Of a stretch of DNA of 64,000 bases, positions 42,646 to 51,666 are shown one piece after another; position 1 is the first letter of the stretch; every line of letters begins with the position of its first letter. The stretch spans positions 1 through 64,000 of the forward strand of contig JAEZSC010000004.1 of NCBI GenBank assembly GCA_023422005.1, in the 5' to 3' direction. The notes under the pieces are model-generated. The model worked only from the letters and a program-made list of their open reading frames with translations. It made no database searches and was not told the DNA's origin. This DNA is from Bacillota bacterium. GTDB lineage: Bacteria > Bacillota > Clostridia > Christensenellales > UMGS416. Both the position numbers and the translations under genes were made by a program.

Positions 42646-43336
42646 GTGCTTAATAAAACATATCTGTTTGAGAGCAGTGGCGATGTCAAAATGATAGAAC
42701 CAAGACTAGTTATCATATGCGGCATGAGTGGCTGCGGTAGGTCGACAACATCACAGAACGTGTCGTACCAATATACATGCAACGGTATTCCTCACGAGTG
42801 GTTGCACGAGGAGATGAATCACCAGCTCGGCCGAGAATTATGACTTTGCCGACGAGACGAACTACCAGACGCTGGCCCGCAGCAAATTCGCCGGCTACTG
42901 GGGTAAGAAGCTGGCTGTTGACACAACTGGTGAAGCCTGGGATGCCTATCACAAGCAGATTTGTGACTTTTTGGGTATACGGCACTTTCGTCGTGAGCTT
43001 CATCCAGTTGACCAACCGGAGCGCTATGTCGGAGTGTTCGAATACAATTAGCCTGGCGTGCATGGAGACGCTACAATCATCTGCGAAAATGGCGAGCTTT
43101 TCCTGAGTCCCGATTGGTTTACGCATATCAGGATGAGTTGCATCGGGCCTGATGTTTTTGATTTGCAGGCTTTCCCGATGGTCTTTACGTATGACTTTTT
43201 AGGCGACGATGCAACAATCACAGTCACGGGTAAATATGGCTGGGACATGGTAGGGCGGACATTGAAGAGAAACAGAGGAGCGGAAGATAAAGATATAGCA
43301 ATCTTAATTGGTGGACTATCCGGTTGTCCTAGCTAA
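42646..43336 (+). pseudogene. Decayed P-loop kinase/ATPase-like gene
   Basis: A first frame has a Walker A-like VIICGMSGCGRSTTSQN and WLHEE. After a frame change near 42840 a second frame continues NYDFADETNYQTLARSKFAGYWG, then VGVFEYN, an in-frame TAG, and GDATIICENGELFLSPDWF with FDLQAFPMVFTYDF. The pieces read as one protein with a central deletion, a frameshift and a stop. The P-loop suggests a small-molecule kinase or NTPase; the second half is not recognised. Confidence 0.55.
43251..43300 (+). repeat. 50-base direct repeat, left copy
   Basis: Starts TAGGGCGGACATTGAAGAGA and recurs at 45031-45081 with three substitutions and one inserted base. This copy is inside the 3' part of the decayed kinase-like gene, so it is probably the original and the right copy a duplicate. 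Confidence 0.85.
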
Positions 43337-43409
43337 CCAATTGTTTGACATTGATCATCTTTAGTAGTAACATATAAATGCTTAATGATAAAAATATGGA
43401 GATGATACT

Positions 43410-44246
43410 ATGCACCTCAGTGTATGGTCAGCTTATTATCTTTTTTCTACACCCGAAGAAATGGTGCTGGAATTTGTAAAAAATGGTTATAATTATTGCG
43501 AACTTTCTGACGAACATGCTAATGTTTTATTGCAAAGAGGAAACCCAGTAGAAGTCGGTAAACAGTTCAAAGAATTTGCTGACAAACACAACTTTAAATT
43601 CACGCAAGGTCATCTTATGCTTAACTGCATGTTATGCGGGAGTTTCGACGGAAAGAAATCTACTGATATACTTAAAAATTGGTTAGATTTGTTTGTGGCA
43701 ATTGGCGTAAAAAATGCAGTGCTGCACTGTGACAGCGTATCGTTCCCAGAGGGGACAAGCAGTAAAGATAAAACGCTTGCTAACATCAATGCATTAAAAA
43801 TACTGACCGATTACATTAAAGATACGGATTTGGTGATTTGCCTTGAGAATTTATTTGGCGGTTCAATTGTGGATAATGTCGATCAGCTTTTAGCCATTGT
43901 AAGGCAAGTAGATAGTAAAAACATCGGTATTTGTTTAGATACAGGACATCTTAACTTATCTGACAAAAACCAAACTACTTTTATCGAAAAAGCTGGAGAA
44001 CATCTGCGAGCACTTCACATTGCTGATAATGACGGTAGTGGAGATCAACACTTGATGCCTTTTGGGCTTGGAAGGATAGATTTTTACAAAGTTATAACCA
44101 GTCTACTGGCAATTGGTTACGATGGCTTGTTCAATTTCGAAATTCCTGGTGAGCGTGCTTGCAGTATGGAAATTCGCGCATTAAAACTTCAATACATAAG
44201 CAATATTTACAATCAATTACTAAATCCAAATGGTACAATAGGTTAA
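43410..44246 (+). CDS. Sugar phosphate isomerase/epimerase-type TIM-barrel protein
   Basis: A 278-residue xylose-isomerase-like TIM barrel, strongly AT-rich. Metal-site candidates: VICLENLFGG (Glu), ICLDTGHLNLS (Asp and His), LRALHIADNDGSGDQHLMPFGLG (His and Asp) and FNFEIPGE (Glu). The substrate is unknown. It ends five bases before the PHP-domain gene, so the two form an operon. Base composition differs sharply from the flanking chromosome, and 50-base direct repeats bracket the pair. Confidence 0.82.
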   Translation: MHLSVWSAYYLFSTPEEMVLEFVKNGYNYCELSDEHANVLLQRGNPVEVGKQFKEFADKHNFKFTQGHLMLNCMLCGSFDGKKSTDILKNWLDLFVAIGVKNAVLHCDSVSFPEGTSSKDKTLANINALKILTDYIKDTDLVICLENLFGGSIVDNVDQLLAIVRQVDSKNIGICLDTGHLNLSDKNQTTFIEKAGEHLRALHIADNDGSGDQHLMPFGLGRIDFYKVITSLLAIGYDGLFNFEIPGERACSMEIRALKLQYISNIYNQLLNPNGTIG

Positions 44247-44250
44247 GACA

Positions 44251-44922
44251 ATGGTATTATCTGAAATGCACTTGCACACAAAAGAAGTCAGTCCATGTGG
44301 AAATGTATCGGCTCGGGAAATTCCAGCTTTATACAAAAGGTGCGGTTATGGAAATATTGTCGTTACTGACCACTTTACAGATAAATATTTGAAAAAGTTG
44401 TCCCGCAACAGAACTGTAGCTTTGAATTTATGGCTTGAGGGCTATCAAGTTGTCGCCGAAATGGGGCAAAAAATCGGATTAAATGTATTTTTGGGAATTG
44501 AAATCACACTTAATGAAAGCGAAAACGAATATTTGATATACGGAATAACGGAAAATTTCGTTAAGAATTGCGGAGATATATTTGATAGTAATATAGCTCA
44601 ATTCTACAAGCTGATAAAATATGGCGGTTATCAAATGTATCAGGCACATCCTTTTAGAGGAAAATGTCAACTTCAAAATCCTGAGTATATAGATGGTATT
44701 GAAGTTTTCAATGGAAATAAGCGGCACGAATCGCACAATGACTATGCATTTAAAGCCGCCAAAGCTCATCAGTTGAAAATGTTGGCTGGCAGTGATTTCC
44801 ATGAATATGAGGATTTGGGTTGCGGTGGTATATATCTGCCGCAAGTAGTAAAGACAAATGACGATCTTGTTAAATATTTATCTGAAAACGATCCTGAACT
44901 TTGGCGATCTACCAATACATGA
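44251..44922 (+). CDS. PHP-domain phosphoesterase
   Basis: A 223-residue PHP metal-dependent phosphoesterase. The first motif is EMHLHTKEVSPC (His-x-His), followed by IVVTDHFT (Asp-His), YQAHPFRG (His) and MLAGSDFHEYEDLGCGG (Asp-x-His), giving the trinuclear metal set. No polymerase domain. Co-transcribed with the TIM-barrel gene, it may remove phosphate from a sugar phosphate product. Confidence 0.85.
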   Translation: MVLSEMHLHTKEVSPCGNVSAREIPALYKRCGYGNIVVTDHFTDKYLKKLSRNRTVALNLWLEGYQVVAEMGQKIGLNVFLGIEITLNESENEYLIYGITENFVKNCGDIFDSNIAQFYKLIKYGGYQMYQAHPFRGKCQLQNPEYIDGIEVFNGNKRHESHNDYAFKAAKAHQLKMLAGSDFHEYEDLGCGGIYLPQVVKTNDDLVKYLSENDPELWRSTNT

Positions 44923-45030
44923 ATTATTGGTGATTCCAATGTTTTAATGCGAGACATCCAAGACTTGTTTGACAACGGTAATTGTCGCCTACGAAATAGG
45001 GACAGAACAGTCTATTTACCTGGTTCTGCT

Positions 45031-45081
45031 TAGGGCGGACATTGAAGAGAAGCAGGGGAGCGGAAGGATAAAGATATTGCA
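45031..45081 (+). repeat. 50-base direct repeat, right copy
   Basis: Matches 43251-43300. It lies about 110 bases after the PHP stop and three bases before repeat copy F. The 1.78-kb interval between the copies holds the TIM-barrel and PHP genes. Confidence 0.85.
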
Positions 45082-45083
45082 GG

Positions 45084-45166
45084 GCCAACTGGAATGGTAA
45101 TCTGAGTTGCATGTTATTAACACCTGGTGTCCGCCGGAGAGGGGCCAGGAGGTTCGTGTTATTAAC
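45084..45166 (+). repeat. Intergenic palindromic repeat, copy F (partial, IS-interrupted)
   Basis: Has the second half only: CCAACTGGAATGGTAATCTG, AGTTGCATGTTATTAAC, then GGAGAGGGGCCAGGAGGTTC and a further GTGTTATTAAC. IS1182-like copy 2 begins directly after this TAAC. Apart from the repeats, 44923-45166 holds nothing recognisable. Confidence 0.75.
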
Positions 45167-46803
45167 CAAGCCGTGTGAAAACGTGATGGATATGAGCATC
45201 AGACAGGGTTCGGGTCGGCAACTTAACTATTCTAACCGGACTAGACACCCGAAAATAAGGAAAACAAGAGCATCATCCCTGCATTCTCAGCACCAGTTCC
45301 TTTACACCAACGATATGAATCGCGCGCTTCATATTGTAAGTCAGGAAGTGGAGTAGCGATTCCACCCGCACACTGGCGGTTCTTCGGGTGAGGAAGTAGG
45401 AGTAACCCCAGGAGCGCTTCACAGTACCGAAGGGATGCTCCGCCATCTGCTTCCGTTGCTGGTACATTTCTGGGTGTGCTTCTCTGCGTCGGTCTACTTC
45501 GTCGGCAATCCGTTGGAATTCTCGGTCTTGTTCGTTCGGCCTTCGACGCCTGAGCTGCACTTGTCTCTCGACTTGCATTGCGCACAAGCTTCAACATTTC
45601 GGTAACGACGAATGCCCTTGTATTTGGGATTCTCTTTCGTTGGTCGGCACGGGCTCAATAGATGCCCTTCGGGACAGATGTAGCCATCGGCGGCCTCGTC
45701 GTATGTGAAATGCTGTTTGCCGTATCCCCTGGTGGCCGCCTTGTGGGAGTGATCGGCTTTGGATACGATGGGAACAATGTTGTCTTTTTTGCATTTGGCA
45801 AACTGTAAAGCCGAATAGTAACCCTTATCCGCAATGACAGTGATGGTATCTACGGCCAGTTCCTCTTTGGCCTGTAGGGACATGTTGTGAAGCTGTTCTT
45901 TATCTACTGGTTCGCTGGTAACGTCCACTGCCACTACAATATGAGCCTTTTCATCCACGGCGATCTGGACATTGTGGCAAATGTCGCAGCCCTTATTGTT
46001 CATCTGCATCATTCGGGCGTCAGGATCGGTGGAATAGACAGTGCCATGTTCATGTACATGCTCCCTTAGCTCGTCGAGTTCCGCCAGGCGCCGGTTGATG
46101 CTGCTGATTTTGGTTTGTATTTCCGCCTTGTCTGGAGGTGCAGCCTGGTCATCCTTCTCCTGCTGGTCGCAAATATCCAGGAGTGTCAGGTATTGATCGG
46201 CCAACTTATTGTAGTGCTCTATTTTCTTCTGAATCTTCTTCTCGTTGTGATATGCCAATCGGCTGTTGCTGGCCCTGAACTTGCTGCCGTCGATGGCAAC
46301 CATTTCTTTGCCCACCAGACCCAACTCATCGCAGATCATGCTGAACTTACGGAAGGCCTGCTTAATGGCCTTTTTGTTATCCTTCCTGAAGTCCGCGATG
46401 GTTTTGAAGTCGGGTCTCAGTCCATTGACCAGCCACATGACCTCCATGTTTCTGTGGCACTCACGCTCGATCTTTCGGGAAGAGCGAATACCGTTGAAGT
46501 AACTGTAGACGTACAATTTGAACAGATCCACTGGGTCGTAAGGTTTTCTACCCGTTTCCTTGGTTTCGGCATGGATAAACCCCAGGGTAGGGATGCCCAT
46601 GTTCTCTACGATTGCATCCAGTGCCCTTACTTCGCAGTTCTCTGGGATAAGCTCATCCAGACACATCGGCTGCAGTCCCAGTTGGTTTCTGTCATTACCG
46701 GCCATGTATCTTCTCATCTTTCGCTACCTCGGTAGAAGATACTGTAATTATATCAGGTCGCTCATATGCTTTGTGTCAAATGCGGGCGTTTTCACACAAT
46801 CTC
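45167..46803 (-). mobile_element. IS1182-like insertion sequence, copy 2
   Basis: A 1637-base copy of the element at 23416-25054. Left end CAAGCCGTGTGAAAAC, right end (inward) GAGATTGTGTGAAAAC, with TAAC on both flanks (45163-45166 and 46804-46807). The transposase is frameshifted. Confidence 0.85.
45273..46717 (-). pseudogene. Frameshifted IS1182-family transposase
   Basis: The N-terminal frame (46717 down to 45494) and C-terminal frame (to 45273) together match the 481-residue copy 1 throughout. Copy 1 reads CTTGTATCGTTCGG where this copy reads CTTGTTCGTTCGG near 45530, a single lost base. The catalytic C-terminal Glu region is therefore out of frame, and the copy is probably inactive without frameshifting. 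Confidence 0.88.
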
Positions 46804-46935
46804 TAACAAACCTTTTGAAAATCAATAAAAATTAGAGACATCTAATCAATTAACCACATGGATTAACTGGGATATTCCTTTGATAATCCAGATCAGGCAG
46901 ACCCCCGTACGTGCGTCTTTACCGCGTACTATGGC

Positions 46936-47961
46936 TTACTGATTGGACTCAGGAGTTTCGATGAAACGTATCGAGTCTCGTATGATTAGAGATGTCTCCA
47001 ACACAAACCTGCTGCCCGGAGCATCGGGATGATTAAATCGTTTAAGCAACCGATCAAAAGCGGCCTTCGCTAGCAGCTCTTTATTGATGTCCACGGTAGT
47101 AAGCGCCGGCACGCATCTCTTGCACAGATCCGTGTTGTCAAAGCTTAGTAATGACACCTGCTCTGGTAACGGTATACCTTCGGCCTTTAAGCGCATGGCC
47201 AGATGATACGCCGCCATGTCGCAATGGCACAGGAAGGCAGTGGGCAAAGGAGACGGCAGCGGATGTTGTGGATCATAACGCCCGGCTCTGTCGTTGTTGA
47301 CTACATGATAGGCTTCCACGACCGGCAGTCCCTTTAAGTGCAGAGCTTTTGTATAGCCTAAATATCGGTCCAGAATGCTGTGGGTATGAGAGATGTCGCC
47401 GACAAAGCCGATCTGCTGATGTCCCTGCGTAAGCAGATAGTTTGTTGCACAAAAAGCGGCGTAGTAGTTGTCGATAACGATGGAGTCCACCGGCAAACCT
47501 GGGTGGCAGAAGTCGATGCAGATAGTGGGGATATTCAGACCCAGAACAGTGGCCGTATACTCCGCGGTCAACTCACCGCATAGAAAGATGCCATCCGGCG
47601 GATCGTCAAAGCATACGGCGGGCAGCGTTAGCATCATCTCTTCGGAATTACCAATGACGTTGAGTGATAAGCGGATGCCCTGTTCCTTGCAAAGCTTGGA
47701 GATGGCGTAGTAAATGACCGTATAGAAACGGTCACTCTCCAGAAAAAAGCGTTTGGGGATGAATAGCTCAAACCGCTTGGCGGCGAGACGTGCTGTCTTT
47801 GCGTCGGCGTCATATCCCATTTCGCGGGCGGTGGCCAGTACCTTCTTCTTTAGATTGCTGCCAACACCGGGCTGGTTGTTTATCGCCTTGGATACGGATA
47901 CCTTAGTGATGCCCAGTTTGTCGGCGATCATCTGCATGGTGACCCGGTTCTTCTTTTGCAT
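46936..47961 (-). CDS. LacI-family transcriptional regulator
   Basis: A 341-residue regulator. The N-terminal helix-turn-helix is TMQMIADKLGITKVSVSKAI (about residues 8-27), followed by a periplasmic-binding-protein-like sugar domain (DGIFLCGELTAEYTATVL, YLLTQGHQQIGFVGDI, LSFDN). It is divergent from the AraC sensor and ABC transporter operon, with overlapping divergent promoters, so it probably represses both. Confidence 0.9.
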   Translation of the reverse strand: MQKKNRVTMQMIADKLGITKVSVSKAINNQPGVGSNLKKKVLATAREMGYDADAKTARLAAKRFELFIPKRFFLESDRFYTVIYYAISKLCKEQGIRLSLNVIGNSEEMMLTLPAVCFDDPPDGIFLCGELTAEYTATVLGLNIPTICIDFCHPGLPVDSIVIDNYYAAFCATNYLLTQGHQQIGFVGDISHTHSILDRYLGYTKALHLKGLPVVEAYHVVNNDRAGRYDPQHPLPSPLPTAFLCHCDMAAYHLAMRLKAEGIPLPEQVSLLSFDNTDLCKRCVPALTTVDINKELLAKAAFDRLLKRFNHPDAPGSRFVLETSLIIRDSIRFIETPESNQ

Positions 47962-47995
47962 GGGTGAGCTCCCGGCTTACGGTGGTTTGCTTCCT

Positions 47996-48024
47996 ACTAT
48001 AACAAAACAATATGAAAAGAACAA
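47996..48024 (-). promoter_or_regulatory. Promoter of the LacI-family gene
   Basis: On the minus strand TTGTTC (48024-48019), a 17-base spacer and TATAGT (48001-47996), 35 bases before the start codon. Confidence 0.65.
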
Positions 48025-48053
48025 TTGTTGTTACTTAATTTAGAAGCTATAAT
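48020..48053 (+). promoter_or_regulatory. Promoter of the AraC-sensor gene with palindromic operator candidate
   Basis: TTGTTG (48025-48030), 17 bases, TATAAT (48048-48053). The perfect palindrome AACAATTGTT (48020-48029) overlaps the -35 boxes of both divergent promoters, a natural place for LacI-family repression. Confidence 0.65.
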
Positions 48054-48095
48054 GGGTAACGAAACTTACATCATCCAAAAAGGAGGGCGCGTTTT

Positions 48096-50456
48096 GTGGC
48101 AGAACGCCGACACGGTGGTCTCGAGAACCTGAGACTGGCGTTGCTTCCGGGCAGAAAATCTGTACTGCTCAAAACGCTGCTGGCCTATATCGCCATCGGC
48201 TCGCTACTGATTGCATCGATGTCGGTTGTGCTGTATGGCAAGTTCTCCTCTACAAGCATCCAGCAGATCAACCAGACTTCCATGGATGGCCTGTATCAGT
48301 CTATGAATACCTTCGACCGGTTATGGACATCGCTGTATCTGACAATGAATCGGGAATTCCAGACCGACTCGGTGATGATTGAAGGCTTGAATCTGGATGC
48401 CTACAGCCCAATTCCCTCCAGTCGTATCGAGACCGTGCTGGAAGGCATTGTCAACACGACCAGTGCTATCGAATCGGTGTATCTGTACAACTCCATTGCT
48501 GATACCGTGTTCAGCAACTTCGGGACCGCCACATCCTGTGATTCCTTCTATGACCCTGATATCGTGGGTTTGCTGCGCGACGGCAACATACAGATCTCCA
48601 AAACATCGGATTGCGCCATCGTCTACCGCAAGATGCGGTATGTCTACGGGTCTCTGGATGTAGCCAAGAATGCTATCACCGTGATCTTCAGCTCCGACGA
48701 TCTGCGAACGGCGCTGATCTTCAACCTTGATCAGGAGCTGCTGCAGAACCTGGTCGTGCCCCGCAACGCACCCAAGGGCCAGAGTATGCTGATTTTGAAC
48801 CGGGAGGGCGTCGTGATTTCCGACGCTCAGCCGGACCTCATTTTCCAGAACCTGTCCCAAGAGCCCTATGTACGCCGCGTGCTGGATTCCGGCTCTGATT
48901 CGGGGTGCTTCACCGACGATGTCGATGGCCGCAGGAGCTTGATCACCTTTGGGGCGTGGAACAACTGGGAGACACTGGATTGGATTTTTGTCAGGACCGC
49001 CGATTATGATGTGCTGCTGGGCAGCCTTCGGCAGCTGCAGCTAAGCGTGCTGCTTATCACCTCGTTGTTTGTGCTGGCGGCCATCACCATTGCCGTGGTG
49101 TTCTGGGGCAACCTGTTCCGGCCGTTCTATCGTCTGATCGGTATTATGCGTTCCCGCAGCCCCTTTGAACCGGCCAAGATGAGCGAGATTGAATATTTGG
49201 GTGACGTCTACGGCAATCTGGTGCAGGACATCGAGAGTCTGAATCGCTATAAGAACAACAGTCACCAACTGCTGCGGCAGGATTGTCTGTACCGCCTTGT
49301 GCATGGCGACGCGGCAGCGGCCCGAGGCGTTGGCCAACAGGAAGTGGCGCTGGGCATCGCGCTGGACAGCCCACAATACCGCGTCGTCGTGTTCCGTCTT
49401 GACCGGGCGGGGGAGGTGGCTGGGCCGGATCTGCCGCTGCTTATGTACACGGCCCGCGGCCTCATCGCACAGAACTTCGCGTCCCTGAGCGCCGAGGCAG
49501 TCGAGAGCGCCGACGGCTGTATCAGCCTGGTCTTCGGTGTGCCGGAAAAGCCCTATGATCTGTTCCGCATGATCAAAAATGCTCAGGAAGCCTGCTCCAA
49601 GGCGCTGAACCTGTCCTTCACAGTGGGCATCGGTACGGTGGAGGAGGCCGCAGCTGGCATCGCGCTGTCGCAACGCACGGCCATGGAGGCCACCGCCTAT
49701 CGCCTGCTCTATGGCCGCGGCGCCGTGGTGGATTTCACCGCCGAGGCGGTCAGCCGGCAGATGAAGTACCGGTACCCTCTGGAGATGGAGAAGGAACTGC
49801 TGGACGCGGCCAAGTCGGCCGATCCCGAGCGCTTCGCCGCGACGCTGAACGCCTTCGCCGGCTGCATCGAGAGTTATAACTACAACGAAATCCTGCTGGC
49901 CTTCAGCCAGATGGCCTTCATTTTGATCCGCACGCTTAAAGCTCAGTTGGAGGTCACCCACATGCAGGAGGCAGGCATTGCCGAGGACATCCGGGAGGTG
50001 GATCGCACCATCCGCTGCGCCGAAACGCTGCAGGATGTGCGCCGGTGGTTGGTTAATTATTATGAGCAATGCGTTGCCGTGATCCGCGCCCGGCGCAACT
50101 CCCGTTATCAGGAGACTGTCACCAGCATACAACACTACATTGAGGAGCACTTCGGCGACCCGGCGCTGTCGGTTGAACGCATAGCCGACCATGTGGGCCT
50201 GTCGCCCAACTATATGCGTACGCTGTACAAGGACCACACCGGCATGACGGTGTCCCATTTCCTCAACGAGCTGCGTTTCAGGCGGGCGGCACAGCTGCTG
50301 GCTGACACCGACACGACCATTGGCCAGATCGCAGCCATGGTGGGCTTCCCGGAAGGCAGCTACTTTTACTCGGCATTTAAGAACTCCATGGGCATGACGC
50401 CGGCGGAATATCGCAAGAGCCGGCGCCAACGGGGAGAGCCTCAAACCGGAGAGTAA
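48096..50456 (+). CDS. AraC-family membrane sensor-regulator
   Basis: A 786-residue one-component regulator. A membrane helix at about residues 25-46 and a second at about 308-333 enclose an extracytoplasmic sensor domain (roughly 47-307). A cytoplasmic linker follows, and the last 100 residues carry an AraC helix-turn-helix (VERIADHVGLSPNYMRTLYK, IGQIAAMVGFPEGSYFYSAFK, GMTPAEYRKSR). The start is GTG at 48096 after AAGGAGG. Such proteins usually lie next to lplB/ytcP-type ABC transporters and activate them, as expected here. Confidence 0.9.
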   Translation: MAERRHGGLENLRLALLPGRKSVLLKTLLAYIAIGSLLIASMSVVLYGKFSSTSIQQINQTSMDGLYQSMNTFDRLWTSLYLTMNREFQTDSVMIEGLNLDAYSPIPSSRIETVLEGIVNTTSAIESVYLYNSIADTVFSNFGTATSCDSFYDPDIVGLLRDGNIQISKTSDCAIVYRKMRYVYGSLDVAKNAITVIFSSDDLRTALIFNLDQELLQNLVVPRNAPKGQSMLILNREGVVISDAQPDLIFQNLSQEPYVRRVLDSGSDSGCFTDDVDGRRSLITFGAWNNWETLDWIFVRTADYDVLLGSLRQLQLSVLLITSLFVLAAITIAVVFWGNLFRPFYRLIGIMRSRSPFEPAKMSEIEYLGDVYGNLVQDIESLNRYKNNSHQLLRQDCLYRLVHGDAAAARGVGQQEVALGIALDSPQYRVVVFRLDRAGEVAGPDLPLLMYTARGLIAQNFASLSAEAVESADGCISLVFGVPEKPYDLFRMIKNAQEACSKALNLSFTVGIGTVEEAAAGIALSQRTAMEATAYRLLYGRGAVVDFTAEAVSRQMKYRYPLEMEKELLDAAKSADPERFAATLNAFAGCIESYNYNEILLAFSQMAFILIRTLKAQLEVTHMQEAGIAEDIREVDRTIRCAETLQDVRRWLVNYYEQCVAVIRARRNSRYQETVTSIQHYIEEHFGDPALSVERIADHVGLSPNYMRTLYKDHTGMTVSHFLNELRFRRAAQLLADTDTTIGQIAAMVGFPEGSYFYSAFKNSMGMTPAEYRKSRRQRGEPQTGE

Positions 50457-50484
50457 CAAAGTCTCGCTTGTTAAGCGCTGCATC

Positions 50485-50524
50485 CCGCCACAAGCTGTCA
50501 TCGGGCGCATGTGGCGGTTTTTTC
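50485..50524 (+). terminator. Terminator after the AraC-sensor gene
   Basis: CCGCCAC (50485-50491) pairs with GTGGCGG (50511-50517), followed by six T's. Confidence 0.85.
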
Positions 50525-50541
50525 TCACGCAGGCTATACAA

Positions 50542-50570
50542 TTGCCTATATGAGCTACTTCAATTTATAA
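50542..50570 (+). promoter_or_regulatory. Promoter of the transporter-glycyl radical enzyme operon
   Basis: TTGCCT (50542-50547), 17 bases, TTATAA (50565-50570). The first start codon is 108 bases further. The weak -10 fits a promoter that needs the AraC activator. Confidence 0.55.
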
Positions 50571-50677
50571 AGAATGCCCAAATAGTTAGAAATCTGAATG
50601 GACAACATCACTTAACAAAGATATATTCTGCTCATCCGAAGCGATGCAGGTAACGCAAATGCCATCAGGAGGAAGGT

Positions 50678-51649
50678 ATGAGCATACAGACAATCCAGCA
50701 GACCAATAAGCAACCGCAGAGAAAGAAACGCCATGGTTTCTTAATCGAACTGGTGAAGAACCGCTATCTGTATTTGCTGGCATTGCCGGGTTTGCTTTTC
50801 TTTTTGATCTTTAATTATCTGCCAATGGTCGGCCTCTATATTGCCTTCATCGATTACAATCCCATAGCCGGCCTTTTTGGGTTTGCCAGCAAGTTTGTTG
50901 GGCTGTTCAACTTCAAGTTCTTCTTCACTTCCAATGACTGGCTGTTCGTAACATTCAATACGCTGTTCCTCAACGCGCTGTTCATATCCACCGGACTGGT
51001 TGTGCAGATATTCATGGCCGTGGGGCTCAACGAGCTTGCCAGCCGGCCCTTCAAGCGCACGGCTCAGACGCTGATGTACCTGCCGAATTTTCTCTCGTGG
51101 ACTGTTGTATCCGTGTTTTCCATTGCGCTATTTTCTTCGGACAGTGGGCTTTTCAACAACATTCTGAGAACCTTTGGCCTTCCTACGATCGATTTTTATC
51201 AGAACGCCGCGGTATGGCCGCCGCTGTTGATTGCACTGCGGCTGTGGAAGGGTGCGGGCTTTGGTACCGTCATCTATCTTTCCACGATCTCCAGCATCAA
51301 TCAGGAACTCTACGAGGCCGCAATCATCGACGGCGCATCCCGACTGCAGTGCATCACGCGCATCACGTTGCCGCTGTTGCGCTCGACGACGGTTATGCTG
51401 CTGATACTGTCTATCGGTGGCATATTTTACGGGGATTTCGGCATGATCTACGCCCTGGTGGGAGACAACCCACTGCTGCGCGGCACCACCGACGTTATCG
51501 ATACCTTTGTCTACCGGGCATTGCGGCTGAACAACGATTACGGCATGTCCTCCGCGGTGGGCCTGTTCCAATCCGCTATCGGTTTTGTCATGGTCATTAC
51601 CGCAAACGCGATTACGCGTAAACTCGATCAGGACTCGGCTCTCTTCTAG
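50678..51649 (+). CDS. Carbohydrate ABC transporter permease (LplB-type)
   Basis: A 323-residue inner-membrane permease with six predicted helices. The coupling EAA-loop is seen as ELYEAAIIDGASRLQCITRITLP (about residues 210-232). N-terminal residues 1-25 are basic and cytoplasmic. AGGAGGAAGG precedes the ATG. It pairs with the next gene as the membrane channel; the operon has no ATPase gene, so a shared MsmK-type ATPase elsewhere must power it. Confidence 0.92.
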   Translation: MSIQTIQQTNKQPQRKKRHGFLIELVKNRYLYLLALPGLLFFLIFNYLPMVGLYIAFIDYNPIAGLFGFASKFVGLFNFKFFFTSNDWLFVTFNTLFLNALFISTGLVVQIFMAVGLNELASRPFKRTAQTLMYLPNFLSWTVVSVFSIALFSSDSGLFNNILRTFGLPTIDFYQNAAVWPPLLIALRLWKGAGFGTVIYLSTISSINQELYEAAIIDGASRLQCITRITLPLLRSTTVMLLILSIGGIFYGDFGMIYALVGDNPLLRGTTDVIDTFVYRALRLNNDYGMSSAVGLFQSAIGFVMVITANAITRKLDQDSALF

Positions 51650-51666
51650 AAGACGGAGGATGCAAT

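Noticed and set aside
20299..45166. A classical integron with attC sites
   Set aside because: The gene-then-hairpin layout is suggestive, but no integron integrase is present (the recombinase at 22382 lacks the extra IntI segment), the repeat ends GTTATCA/GTTATTA do not fit the GTTRRRY core, and some modules are multi-kilobase operons on the opposite strand.
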